Below, in pieces: positions 8,897-17,961 of a stretch of DNA of 52,276 bases. The notes below the pieces were generated by a model. That model saw only the letters and a program-made list of their open reading frames with translations, searched no databases and was not told the origin of the DNA. A program made the translations under genes and the position numbers. Where the stretch lies: contig JACPOZ010000016.1 of assembly GCA_016191235.1 (NCBI GenBank), positions 1-52,276 of the forward strand, given 5' to 3'. The DNA is from Gammaproteobacteria bacterium (GTDB taxonomy: Bacteria > Pseudomonadota > Gammaproteobacteria > Ga0077554 > Ga007554). The first letter of the stretch is position 1. The number at the start of each line of letters is the position of its first letter.

Positions 8897-9769
8897 ATGA
8901 ATGCCGGTGTAATCGGGCTCGGCGCGATGGGCATGCCCATCGCCATCAACCTGCACAAGGCAGGACATCTCACCACCACGTGGAACAGCTCACGAGCAAA
9001 GCCACTAGAACTGGCCGCCCAGACCGGCATACCGGTTGCGTGCAACCCATCCGATCTCGCCTCGCGCTGCGATCTGATATTCACCAGCGTCTCCGCCGAC
9101 GCGGATCTGCTGGAGGTGATCGCCGCCCTGGCACCAGGGCTTTCGCCCGGCAATGTTGTGGTGGACACCTCTACTGTCAGCGCCGATACCGCGCGCTGCG
9201 CAGCGCAACAGCTTGCGCAGGCGGGCGCACACTTTCTTGATGCGCCAGTAACGGGCGGCGTGGAAGGCGCCAGGAACGGCACATTGTCGATGATGGTAGG
9301 CGGCGACGCCGCACTATTGGAACGGGTGCGTCCAGCACTCGAAGCTATCGCGTCACGCATCGTGTATATAGGCCCCACCGGCAGCGGGCAATCCGCGAAA
9401 GCGGTTAATCAGGTCATGGCGGCGGGCATCAACCAGGCGGTGACTGAAGCACTCGCCTTCGCCCAGGCCCTGGAACTCCCTCTGGAAAAGGTCATCGAAG
9501 CGGTGGGTGGTGGCGCGGCGGCCAACTGGTTTCTCTCCCGGCGCGGACCAAGCATGACACAGGGGAACTTCGCACCAGGCTTTAGAGTAGCCTTACACTC
9601 CAAGGACTTGACGATCTGCAAACAAATGGCTGCGGATTTGCGTGCCCAATTGCCCGTGGTCGAGATGACGCTAATCCATTATCAACGGCTTATGGAGGCG
9701 GGCTATGGCGACGAGGATATCTCCGCCCTGTTCCGCCTCAAGCAGCGCCTATTCGAGGAAGGCAAATGA
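8897..9769 (+). CDS. NAD(P)-dependent beta-hydroxyacid dehydrogenase (3-hydroxyisobutyrate dehydrogenase family)
   Basis: A 290-residue oxidoreductase. The N-terminal Rossmann motif GLGAMGMPIA starts at residue 7. The substrate-binding motif FLDAPVTGGVEGA and the catalytic-lysine region GQSAKAVNQ follow, the layout of the HIBADH/GarR/glyoxylate reductase family. The frame is open 39 codons further upstream, but the start at 8897 has AGGAAA 8 nt away and begins exactly at the Rossmann strand. The stop overlaps the start of the cupin gene (ATGA), so the two are probably cotranslated. The exact substrate is not determinable. Confidence 0.87.
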   Translation: MNAGVIGLGAMGMPIAINLHKAGHLTTTWNSSRAKPLELAAQTGIPVACNPSDLASRCDLIFTSVSADADLLEVIAALAPGLSPGNVVVDTSTVSADTARCAAQQLAQAGAHFLDAPVTGGVEGARNGTLSMMVGGDAALLERVRPALEAIASRIVYIGPTGSGQSAKAVNQVMAAGINQAVTEALAFAQALELPLEKVIEAVGGGAAANWFLSRRGPSMTQGNFAPGFRVALHSKDLTICKQMAADLRAQLPVVEMTLIHYQRLMEAGYGDEDISALFRLKQRLFEEGK

Positions 9770-10041
9770 CCAACATCGCCGTGACACATAACCCTTCGCA
9801 AGAACATCTGATTGAAATGGAAGTATTTTTCTGGCCGATCTGGACCAAAGAGATTTCCATTTTCCCCTGGACTTACGACTGCAATGAAACCTGCTATTTT
9901 CTGGAAGGCGACGTGGTGGTCACCCCTGACGGCGGCGCGCCGGTCACGATGGGCAAAGGCGACCTGGTCACTTTCCCCGCCGGCATGTCATGCACCTGGG
10001 AGATCCGTAGCGCGGTGAAAAAGCATTATTCGTTTGATTGA
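9766..10041 (+). CDS. Small single-domain cupin protein
   Basis: A 91-residue protein of the cupin_3 (DUF861) type. The ETCYFLEGDVVVTPDGG strand-turn-strand and the KGDLVTFPAGMSCTWEI segment match the two conserved cupin motifs. The usual histidine metal ligands of motif 1 are replaced by C/Y, which occurs in this subfamily. It overlaps the dehydrogenase gene by 4 nt, suggesting that the two act together. A small-molecule binding or isomerase role is plausible but unproven. Confidence 0.8.
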   Translation: MTNIAVTHNPSQEHLIEMEVFFWPIWTKEISIFPWTYDCNETCYFLEGDVVVTPDGGAPVTMGKGDLVTFPAGMSCTWEIRSAVKKHYSFD

Positions 10042-10044
10042 ACT

Positions 10045-10197
10045 AAAAAAACTCAGTCATCCACGAAAGTCACGAAAAAACACGAAAACATTCAAATGCG
10101 TATCGCGACTTTACTTGCCACCCATCCGGTGAATTTCTGAAGCAATCCATGTTTTTTTATTTCGCGGATTTCGTGTTTTTTGTGGACAAAAAGCGGT
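10045..10197. repeat. About 150-bp foldback (MITE-like) repeat, copy A
   Basis: An AT-rich imperfect palindrome. It opens with repeated CACGAAA units (TCCACGAAAGTCACGAAA) and closes with the complementary units (TTTCGTG...GTGGA). The centre has CATCCGGTGAATT. Copy B at 49949-50098 matches over its whole length. It lies between the cupin stop and the convergent galE stop. Confidence 0.8.
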
Positions 10198-10220
10198 TTT
10201 AAGGTTGAATTAAAAACCGC

Positions 10221-11213
10221 TCAAACCCCATGCTGCAGCAGCTTCTTTTCCCATTCGAGCGATGTCTTGACGATCACATCCAAATCATCATATTGAGGCT
10301 GCCAGCCCAGCACTTCGCGGACGCGCTCCGCTTTGGCCACGAGCATCGGCGGGTCGCCGGCACGACGGGGCATCTCGTGGATGGTCAGTGGCTGGCCGTG
10401 GATACGCTGCACAGCGTCGAGCACCTCGCGCACGCTGTAACCGTGGCCGTAGCCGCAGTTAAGGGTGGTGGACATGCCGCCGTTACGCAGGTAGTCGAGC
10501 GCCCTGAGGTGGGCGGAGGCGAGGTCTTCGACGTGAATATAGTCGCGCACGCCGGTGCCGTCCGGTGTGGGATAGTCGGTGCCGAAGATTGAGACTGAGG
10601 GACGCTTGCCCACGGCGGCTTCGCAGGCGACCTTGACCAGCAGGGTAGCGTCGCGGGTGGACTGGCCGATGCGGCCCTGCGGATCGGAACCGGCGACGTT
10701 GAAGTAACGCAGCACTACATGGCGCAGATCGCTGGCGGCGCTGAGGTCGCGGAGCATCCATTCGCTCATCAGTTTCGAGGTGCCATAGGCGTTGATGGGT
10801 GCATTGGGGCTGTCTTCGCTGGCGAGAGGGCCATCCGGGATGCCGTATACGGCGGCCGTGGAAGAAAAGATGAAATGTTTGACGCCCGCCTCGGCGCAGC
10901 ATTGCAGCAGATTGCGCGTGCAACAGGTGTTATTGCCATAGTACTTCAGGGGATTACTGACTGATTCGGGTACGACGGTGTGCGCGGCGAAGTGGAGCAC
11001 GGAGTCGACGTCATACTCATGCAGCAGGCGTGAAACCAGTGCATGGTCGCCGGTATCGCCGACGATGAGTTCACCGTGCAGCACGGCATCGGCAAAGCCA
11101 CTGTAAAGATTGTCCAGCACGATGACGCGCTCGCCGGCCTCACCCAGTTGACGTACCACATGGCTGCCGATATAACCCGCGCCGCCGGTGACCAATATGC
11201 CTTTTTGTGCCAT
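10221..11213 (-). CDS. galE: UDP-glucose 4-epimerase
   Basis: A 330-residue extended short-chain dehydrogenase that interconverts UDP-glucose and UDP-galactose (or the N-acetyl forms) for envelope polysaccharides. The NAD motif GGAGYIGSH is at residues 10-18. The catalytic SSTAAVYG and YGTSK are present, as are RYFNVAG and the GTGVRDYIHVEDLA motif of GalE. The start at 11213 (MAQKGILVTGG) is chosen for AAAGGA 9 nt upstream; the frame continues upstream without family similarity. It is a solitary gene flanked by the repeat and the Lon-like gene. Confidence 0.95.
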   Translation of the reverse strand: MAQKGILVTGGAGYIGSHVVRQLGEAGERVIVLDNLYSGFADAVLHGELIVGDTGDHALVSRLLHEYDVDSVLHFAAHTVVPESVSNPLKYYGNNTCCTRNLLQCCAEAGVKHFIFSSTAAVYGIPDGPLASEDSPNAPINAYGTSKLMSEWMLRDLSAASDLRHVVLRYFNVAGSDPQGRIGQSTRDATLLVKVACEAAVGKRPSVSIFGTDYPTPDGTGVRDYIHVEDLASAHLRALDYLRNGGMSTTLNCGYGHGYSVREVLDAVQRIHGQPLTIHEMPRRAGDPPMLVAKAERVREVLGWQPQYDDLDVIVKTSLEWEKKLLQHGV

Positions 11214-11361
11214 ATAAAATGATCCTTTGCTGTTTTGTGTTTGATTGGCAGGGTGCATTTTGCGCACACTGGTGGTCTGGCCCTGGCACTTAAAGTTACG
11301 CAAGCTTATGGTACAAGGGAGTTGTTACAAATCAACTGCATGGCCCATAAGGATGACGGAC

Positions 11362-13794
11362 TTAGGCCGAATCCGCCCCTTTTTTCACCAAGGCGCGCAG
11401 ACGCTCACCCATCTTCTGAAGCCGCGCCAGCACTGCCGCGTTGACAGTGCCTTCGGGATAGCTTCCATCGGCCTGCAGCTCTCCTGCGGGGCACCCGGTG
11501 AGGATCTGCAATGCCTCGTCCACGGTGGAAACGGCGTAGATATAAAATCGTCCATCGGCCACGGCCTTGACCACTTCCTCCTTGAGCATGAGATGCTGGA
11601 CATTGCGCCGGGGGATGATGACTCCTTGCGTCCCGGTCATACCCAATGCCTTGCACACGGTATAAAAGCCCTCGATTTTTTCATTGGCCCCGCCAATGGC
11701 TTGAATCTCGCCGCGCTGGTTAATGGAACCGGTGATGGCGATATCCTGGCGGATCGGGATATCGGCGAGGGCGGACAGCAGGGCGATCAGTTCCGCCGCA
11801 GAGGCGCTATCGCCTTCGACTTCGCCATAGCTCTGCTCAAAGCCGAGACTGGCGGAGAGCGAGAGAGGAATGTCGCGGGCGTAACGTCCACCCAGGAAAC
11901 CGGACAGGATAAGCACGCCCTTGCTGTGGGTTTTGCCGCTCAGCTTGGCCTCGCGCTCGATATTGACGACCCCCTCCTCGCCTAGAAAGACGCGCGCGGT
12001 GATGCGCGCGGGCCGGCCAAACGAGAAACCTCCCAAATCGTACACGGACAGGCCGTTGATTTGCCCCACCACGGCCCCGGTGACATCCACCATCAGCGTC
12101 CCTTCAGTGATGAGTTCGTGGATGCGCTCCTCCAGGAGGTTGGAGCGGTAGATCCACTCATCTATGGCCTTTTGCACATGCACTCTTGAAACCAACGCCT
12201 TGCCGTCCCGCTGAGTCCAGTAGCCGGATTCGCGAATGAGATCGGAGAGGTCGCTGAAACGTAGCGAGAGCTTCTTTTGGTGATCTACCCAACGCGATGC
12301 CTGCTCCAGCACGGCGGCGCAGGCATCGCGTTCAAAGTGGGGCAGTCCTTCATCCTTGCACAGCCGGGCAATGAAACGGCTGTACTGCAAGGGAGTGTCG
12401 TCCTTGCGATTCTGCTGAACGTCAAAGTCCGCCTTTACCTTGAAGATGCCGGGGAATTCCTCATCATAGGCCTGGAGCAGGTAATAAAGGTATGGGCTAC
12501 CCACCAGTATCACCCGCAGGCTGATGGGGATGACCTCGGGCTTGATGCCAGCAGAGGCGATGAACCCATAGGTTTCCGCGATGTCCTCGATTTTTGCCTC
12601 GCGCATTTTGATGATGCGTTTGAGGGCATCCCAGGCAAAGGGACTGCGCAGGACATCCAGCACGTTGACGAGCAGGTAGCCGCCATTGGCTTGCAGGATG
12701 GAGCCAGCCTTGATCAGGGTAAAGTCAGTGTACAGAAATCCCAGATGGGCCTTTTTCTCGATGCGCCCAACCAGGTTGTTGTAGGTCGGATTGCTTTCCT
12801 CGATGAGGGGGGCACCCTGCCTGCCGCTGTTATCCACTACCACGTTCACCGCATAGCGGATCATGGGCCGGCGGACGGGTTCCTCGGCCATGCCTGGCAG
12901 CTGGAGAGGAGCTTCCGGCTCCGACAGAAAGTCATGGAAGTTTGCCAGCACGTCTTGCTGCACGGCCTCGATATAGTCCATGACCTTGGCAAATGGCCGG
13001 TACTTTTCCTTCAAATTCTCGAAGAGGTGTTGTGACGTATAGAGTGCTACACGAATATTGAGCTCATCAATTTTTTGGTCCACCTCCTCCCGCAAGGCGC
13101 GCACTCGCTCCAGAAAGGTGGCGATATCCTCGCGCAACGCCTTTTCCTTGTATTGGATCTCCGCCTGGGTCTCGGGCGGGAGCGCCGCGAACTGTTCGGT
13201 TTTCATGGGCTCGCCCTTGTCGAGAGGGACAAGGATGATGCCCGCCCGGGTGCTCTTGATCAGGAAATTGCGTTCTGCGGCCTTCTGATCAAGCTCGCCG
13301 CTAAGGTCTTCGCGGGCATTGGAAAAACCTTCCTCCAGCTCACGGCGCTGTTCCTCATAGTCTTTGCTCTGGAACACCCTGGGAAACTCTTCTTTCAGGG
13401 AAGCGATGAGATGCGCCATGTCCCGCTGAAACTCACGCCCCTTCCCGGCGGCAAGGCTCAAGGCACGCGGGCGGTCGGTGTCCTGGAAGTTGTGCACGTA
13501 GCACCAATCGTCCGGGGTGGGCTGGGTTTCGGATACCTGCTTGATCATGGACTTGAGGATGGTGTTCTTGCCTGTGCCGGGAATGCCGGAGGCATAGATG
13601 TTATAGCCATGGTCCTTTATCTGCAGGCCAAAGTCCACGGCCCGCACCGCGCGCTCCTGGCCAATAATGAACTCCTCGACGGAAAGCTCGGCGGTGGTTT
13701 CGAAGGGGAGCTGCACGGCATCGAAGCGGGCACGGAGCTCGGCGGAGGAAAGTTCCCAGCGGCTCAGGTTGGCGAATTCTGATTGCAATTGCAT
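11362..13794 (-). CDS. Lon-like ATP-dependent protease (LonB-like, AAA+ with Ser-Lys protease domain)
   Basis: An 810-residue protein that differs from classical Lon in lacking the N-terminal substrate domain. The Walker A GIPGTGKNT lies at residues 70-78. A long helical insertion (about 150-290) follows, then the rest of the AAA+ module and a C-terminal S16 protease domain. The dyad is S663 in GDSAS and K706 in NEKIEGF, 43 residues apart as in Lon. These proteins are annotated as Lon protease family or AAA family ATPase and are thought to degrade regulatory or damaged proteins. No strong ribosome binding site is seen before the ATG at 13794. Confidence 0.88.
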   Translation of the reverse strand: MQLQSEFANLSRWELSSAELRARFDAVQLPFETTAELSVEEFIIGQERAVRAVDFGLQIKDHGYNIYASGIPGTGKNTILKSMIKQVSETQPTPDDWCYVHNFQDTDRPRALSLAAGKGREFQRDMAHLIASLKEEFPRVFQSKDYEEQRRELEEGFSNAREDLSGELDQKAAERNFLIKSTRAGIILVPLDKGEPMKTEQFAALPPETQAEIQYKEKALREDIATFLERVRALREEVDQKIDELNIRVALYTSQHLFENLKEKYRPFAKVMDYIEAVQQDVLANFHDFLSEPEAPLQLPGMAEEPVRRPMIRYAVNVVVDNSGRQGAPLIEESNPTYNNLVGRIEKKAHLGFLYTDFTLIKAGSILQANGGYLLVNVLDVLRSPFAWDALKRIIKMREAKIEDIAETYGFIASAGIKPEVIPISLRVILVGSPYLYYLLQAYDEEFPGIFKVKADFDVQQNRKDDTPLQYSRFIARLCKDEGLPHFERDACAAVLEQASRWVDHQKKLSLRFSDLSDLIRESGYWTQRDGKALVSRVHVQKAIDEWIYRSNLLEERIHELITEGTLMVDVTGAVVGQINGLSVYDLGGFSFGRPARITARVFLGEEGVVNIEREAKLSGKTHSKGVLILSGFLGGRYARDIPLSLSASLGFEQSYGEVEGDSASAAELIALLSALADIPIRQDIAITGSINQRGEIQAIGGANEKIEGFYTVCKALGMTGTQGVIIPRRNVQHLMLKEEVVKAVADGRFYIYAVSTVDEALQILTGCPAGELQADGSYPEGTVNAAVLARLQKMGERLRALVKKGADSA

Positions 13795-13941
13795 GATTTT
13801 CTTGATTGCCTTGCTGCTTTTGTAACTTGATTATATCCGCTTTTTTGCCCAGCACCCAGCCGTTGATGATGCGCCATCCGGCACAGCTTTCACGATAAGA
13901 TTGAGTCGTAGATATTTGGCCGCCATAGAGCGTACTTCAGG

Positions 13942-13947
13942 TATAAT
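13942..13947 (+). promoter_or_regulatory. Probable -10 element of the argG promoter
   Basis: A perfect TATAAT hexamer lies 54 nt before the argG start codon. The best -35 candidate (TTGGCC, 13916-13921) is 20 nt away, longer than ideal, so only the -10 is called. Confidence 0.45.
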
Positions 13948-14001
13948 GCAGGGTTTACAGTTATTTGCCGTAATGCGCTGAACAAAGCTGGGGATCGTTA
14001 C

Positions 14002-15216
14002 ATGTCTGATGTCAAAAAGGTTGTACTCGCCTATTCCGGAGGACTCGATACCTCCGTCATTCTCAAATGGTTGCAGGATACCTATGGCTGCGAGGTGGTG
14101 ACATTCACCGCTGATATCGGCCAGGGCGAGGAACTGGAACCGGCGCGCGCCAAAGCGCTGCAAATGGGCGTCAAGGAGATTTATATTGATGACCTGCGCG
14201 AAGAGTTTGCGCGCGATTTCGTGTTCCCCATGTTCCGCGCCAACGCCATCTACGAAGGCGAGTATCTGCTCGGCACCTCCATCGCCCGGCCTTTAATCGC
14301 CAAGCGCCAAATTGAGATCGCCAGGGAAACCGGCGCCGATGCCGTCTCCCACGGCGCAACCGGCAAGGGCAACGATCAGGTGCGTTTCGAGCTCGGTTAT
14401 TACGCACTCAAGCCCGATGTGCGCGTTATCGCACCGTGGCGCGAATGGGACCTCACCTCGCGCGAAAAACTGCTCGCCTATGCGGAAAAGCACGGCATTC
14501 CGGTTGAAATGAAGCGCGGCAAGAAATCGCCGTATTCAATGGACGCCAACTTGCTGCATATATCCTATGAGGGCGGTGTTCTGGAAGATCCGTGGGCGGA
14601 GGCCGAAGAGGATATGTGGCGCTGGTCCGTCGCCCCTGAAAAGGCGCCGGACAAACCTTCTTATGTTGAATTAACTTACGCCTGCGGCGATATCGTCGCT
14701 ATTGACGGCGAGGCCATGAGTCCAGCCACCGTGCTGGCCACACTGAATCGCATGGGCAATGAAAATGGTATTGGCCGCCTCGATATCGTCGAAAACCGCT
14801 ACGTCGGCATGAAGTCGCGCGGCTGCTACGAGACACCCGGCGGCACCATCATGCTCAAGGCGCATCGCGCCATCGAGTCCATCACGCTGGACCGCGAAGT
14901 GGCCCATCTCAAGGACGAGCTGATGCCGCGCTACGCCAGCCTGATCTACACCGGCTACTGGTGGAGTCCGGAGCGTAAGCTGCTGCAACAGATGATCGAC
15001 GCTTCGCAGGCCAGCGTCAACGGCGTGGTGCGGGTCAAACTTTACAAGGGTAACGTCAGCGTGGTGGGCCGCAAGTCCGATAGCGACTCGCTGTTTGATC
15101 CCACTATCGCCACCTTCGAGGACGACGCGGGGGCCTACAATCAGGCCGATGCGGCCGGGTTTATCAAACTGAATGCACTGCGCATGCGTATTGCCGCGCG
15201 GCTGCGCAAGACTTAA
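14002..15216 (+). CDS. argG: Argininosuccinate synthase
   Basis: A 404-residue enzyme that joins citrulline and aspartate with ATP to make argininosuccinate, the penultimate step of arginine synthesis. The ATP pyrophosphatase P-loop AYSGGLDTS starts near residue 9. [13 protein letters not shown] and the [16 protein letters not shown] block are the family signatures. Length is normal. The ATG follows GGGGATC about 9 nt upstream. ppnP begins 12 nt after its stop, suggesting a shared transcript; no other arg gene is nearby. Confidence 0.97.
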   Translation: MSDVKKVVLAYSGGLDTSVILKWLQDTYGCEVVTFTADIGQGEELEPARAKALQMGVKEIYIDDLREEFARDFVFPMFRANAIYEGEYLLGTSIARPLIAKRQIEIARETGADAVSHGATGKGNDQVRFELGYYALKPDVRVIAPWREWDLTSREKLLAYAEKHGIPVEMKRGKKSPYSMDANLLHISYEGGVLEDPWAEAEEDMWRWSVAPEKAPDKPSYVELTYACGDIVAIDGEAMSPATVLATLNRMGNENGIGRLDIVENRYVGMKSRGCYETPGGTIMLKAHRAIESITLDREVAHLKDELMPRYASLIYTGYWWSPERKLLQQMIDASQASVNGVVRVKLYKGNVSVVGRKSDSDSLFDPTIATFEDDAGAYNQADAAGFIKLNALRMRIAARLRKT

Positions 15217-15228
15217 AAAGGATAAAAT

Positions 15229-15546
15229 ATGACCAGCTTCAAAAACGTCGAAGTTACCAAGAAGGCCAATGTCTACCACGGTGGCAAGGTGACCAGCCGC
15301 TCGATCATCACACCCGAAGGCGAGATGAAAACATTGGGCGTCATGCTACCCGGCACCTACCGCTTCAGCACCCAGGCGCCGGAGGTGATGGAGATCACTC
15401 AGGGCCGCTGCCGCGTCAAGCTCGCCGGTGATCAGGCGTGGATAGATTACGAAGCCGGGCAGAGCTTTGATGTTCCGGCCAATTCGCATTTCGAAATCGA
15501 AGTGGATGACCTGCTGGATTACGTCTGTCATTTCGAGGCGGCGTAA
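15229..15546 (+). CDS. ppnP: Pyrimidine/purine nucleoside phosphorylase (DUF1255, cupin fold)
   Basis: A 105-residue protein of the YaiE/PpnP family, which phosphorolyses a broad range of nucleosides to base plus ribose-1-phosphate. Recognisable family blocks are ANVYHGGKVTSR near the start, TLGVMLPGTYRFST in the middle and AGQSFDVPANSHFEIEV near the end, all parts of one small cupin barrel. It follows argG by 12 nt, with AAAAGGAT as ribosome binding site, so cotranscription is likely although the functional link is unclear. Confidence 0.93.
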   Translation: MTSFKNVEVTKKANVYHGGKVTSRSIITPEGEMKTLGVMLPGTYRFSTQAPEVMEITQGRCRVKLAGDQAWIDYEAGQSFDVPANSHFEIEVDDLLDYVCHFEAA

Positions 15547-15585
15547 CACGGCCACACGAAAATGGCGAGGGGATGAAAGACACCC

Positions 15586-16380
15586 CTACTCCGCGGCCTT
15601 GCGGTACCAGCTCAAGGCCTGCACTTCATCCTTGGGGACGCCACGGCCATCGGCATACATGTTGCCGAGATTAATCTGCGCGGCGGCGACGCCCTGTTCA
15701 GCCGCCTTGCGGTACCACTGTACAGCCTGCGCGTCATCCTTGGGAACGCCCCGGCCGCTCGCATACATGCTGCCCAGATTATTCTGGGCCGCCGCCAGCC
15801 CTTGCTCGGCGGCCTTGCGGTACCAGCTCACCGCCTCCGCATCATCCCTGGGCACACCGCGACCTTCGGCGTATCTGCTGCCAAGATTGTATTGCGCCTC
15901 GGCAATCCCCTGTTCGGCGGCTTTGAGATACCACTTTACGGCCTCTGCCTCATCCTGCGGTACAGCCCGCCCCCTGGCATAAATAACCCCAAGGTTGTAC
16001 TGCGCGTCGGCAAGCCCTTGCTCGGCGGCCTTTTGATACCACCGCAAGGCTTGGAGATCATCCTTGGAGACGCCGCGGCCATTCGCGTACATCACACCCA
16101 GGACAAACTGGGATTGAGCGTCGCCTCCCTCGGCAGCCTTGTGATACCAGCGCACCGCCTGCCCTCCATCCTTGGCAACCCCCAGGCCATTGGCATACAT
16201 ACCGGCAATCAACCCTTGCGCCCTGGCATCCCCCTGCAACGCAACTGCAGAAAATTCCTTGAACGCCAGCTTATGATCCTTTGCCTCATAGGCTGCAACA
16301 CCGGCATTAAAGTCCGCCATTGCATTTACTGAAACGGTCAGAAACAGCTTCATTGCCAAGGTGGATTTGATCATTGCCAT
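15586..16380 (-). CDS. Secreted Sel1-repeat (SLR/TPR-like) protein
   Basis: A 264-residue protein with a signal-like N-terminus (MIKSTLAMKLFLTVSVNAMA) and six consecutive 36-residue Sel1 repeats with the theme AQYNLGxxYAxGRGVPKDDAxAVxWYRKAAEQG. These form alpha-solenoids that mediate protein contacts. The stop comes exactly at the end of the sixth repeat (RKAAE), with no capping segment, so loss of a C-terminal part or shrinkage of the repeat array is possible. The ATG at 16380 has AGGG 8 nt upstream. Convergent with ppnP. Partner unknown. Confidence 0.85.
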   Translation of the reverse strand: MAMIKSTLAMKLFLTVSVNAMADFNAGVAAYEAKDHKLAFKEFSAVALQGDARAQGLIAGMYANGLGVAKDGGQAVRWYHKAAEGGDAQSQFVLGVMYANGRGVSKDDLQALRWYQKAAEQGLADAQYNLGVIYARGRAVPQDEAEAVKWYLKAAEQGIAEAQYNLGSRYAEGRGVPRDDAEAVSWYRKAAEQGLAAAQNNLGSMYASGRGVPKDDAQAVQWYRKAAEQGVAAAQINLGNMYADGRGVPKDEVQALSWYRKAAE

Positions 16381-16483
16381 TCACCGAACCCTATGAATAA
16401 CCGCCACTTGCTCTTTCTCTGTGAACTCTGTGCCTCCGTGGCTAACTGCTTTTACATGATAATCCCAAAAACTCTAAGACCTC

Positions 16484-17961
16484 TCAATAGGACGAAGGTT
16501 TCGGCCAGGCAATCGGGCGATAGCCGCTGCATACGCTAGTATAAAACGTACGCAGCACACGCCCATCCGCCGAGCGCGCCTCAACGAGAGGGAGGGGAGA
16601 GCAACGCTCAAACGCCTGCGCAAGCTCGGCGGGGAGTGATGGATTAGTGTTGATGTAGACGCCATTGCGCCCCGCCTCGCGGTCGATGCTGGGCCACAGA
16701 TCGTGTTGATTGTAGCGCCGCCCGGCATTTCCGGCCACATACACCGGGATACGCCGCGGCCAGTAATAAGCCAGTTCGGCGGCCAGATCGTAAGAGCTTG
16801 TCAGAATAAAATCGGCGTGCCCAGCCTGTATGCCGATTTTTTCAATAGGCTGCCGCCACGATTTTGCATTTTTAAACGGTTCCGGCACACCGAAAGTGGA
16901 GGGAAAATAGGCGACGGCCGTGAGCGCGGCACCTACCCCCATGCCGAAATAAAGCACGCGGCGCTTGACCCGTGAGAATGCGGGAATATGCCCTGCGAAC
17001 AGGATCAACAGGCCGATATAACTGGGAGCGGACCAGTTCAGCTGCACCTTCGCACTGAGCGCCTTAACGACAAAAAACCAATCCAGCACAGCGACAGCCA
17101 CCAGAGAAAACGCTGATCCTCAGCCACCGGCGGACGCCATAACACGCCTAGCGCAAGCAACACGACGATAGGCGACAACGCCAGTGCCTGCCCGCCGATG
17201 AAATCGGCAATGTATTTCGCCGTCCATCCCTCGCTTTTCACATGCCCCATTTCATGGCGGAACATGACCCAATCGTGGCTGGCATTCCACAGCAGCACCG
17301 GACTCATCAACACCAACATCAACAGCAATGCCAGCCACAGGTGCGGGCTTTTTAAATGCCGCCAGAATCGCGGCCTGAGCAACACCATCAGGCCGATGAA
17401 AAACGGCAGCAGGCCGATACTGAGCTTGGTGAGCGCGCCTATGCCCACCGCCGCCCCCAGCCCATACCAGGCGCGAGGCCGCTCCTTGAACAAGACGCGG
17501 TAAGCAGCCCACAGCCCCCAGGTCCAGCACACGAACAGGAACACATCGGTAGTCATCACCAGGCCAAGGGTGAAATACAGCGGCGTGAACAGCGCGAGCA
17601 GCACCGCCCACCATGCCGCAGCACGGCTCCCCCAGACATCGCGGGCAAAGGCAAAGACCAGAATCAGCAGCGCACCGTGGGCCAGCCAGCCGAACAGGCG
17701 CGTCTGCCATTCGCCGTGGCCAAACAGGCACTCGGACAAGGCGATCAACCATGTGACCAGCGGCCCCTTGGAGTAGTAACTCCAGTCGAGTTGCTGCGAC
17801 CACTCCCAATACTGGGCCTCGTCATAGTGGAGGTCAAAACAGGCGGCCTGTGTCAGCCAGGCCTTGAAACCAACCAGCGCCAAGACCAGCGCCGCCAGCA
17901 GCCACGCATCCTTGCCGTCGAGTCGCTGATCGGGCGGCATGATCAGACGGGGCGCATCCAA
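16484..17961 (-). pseudogene. GT39-family membrane glycosyltransferase, interrupted by a frameshift
   Basis: An ArnT/PMT-like lipid-linked sugar transferase in two frames. The N-terminal part (17961 to about 17070) has many membrane helices and the catalytic loop HYDEAQYWEWSQ with the DE pair near residue 47. The C-terminal part (about 17070 to 16484) continues in another frame with WFFVVKALSAKVQLNW and a periplasmic domain. The frames join at a run of six Ts read on the minus strand (TTTTTTG, + strand 17072-17078). One extra T, or a -1 slip, restores CWIGFFVVKAL. This could be a true pseudogene, a sequencing error in the homopolymer, or slippage. It overlaps the GT2 gene. Confidence 0.75.

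Noticed and set aside
11245-11985. 246-codon open frame on the plus strand
   Set aside because: It is antisense to the protease domain of the Lon-like gene, with no recognisable domain.
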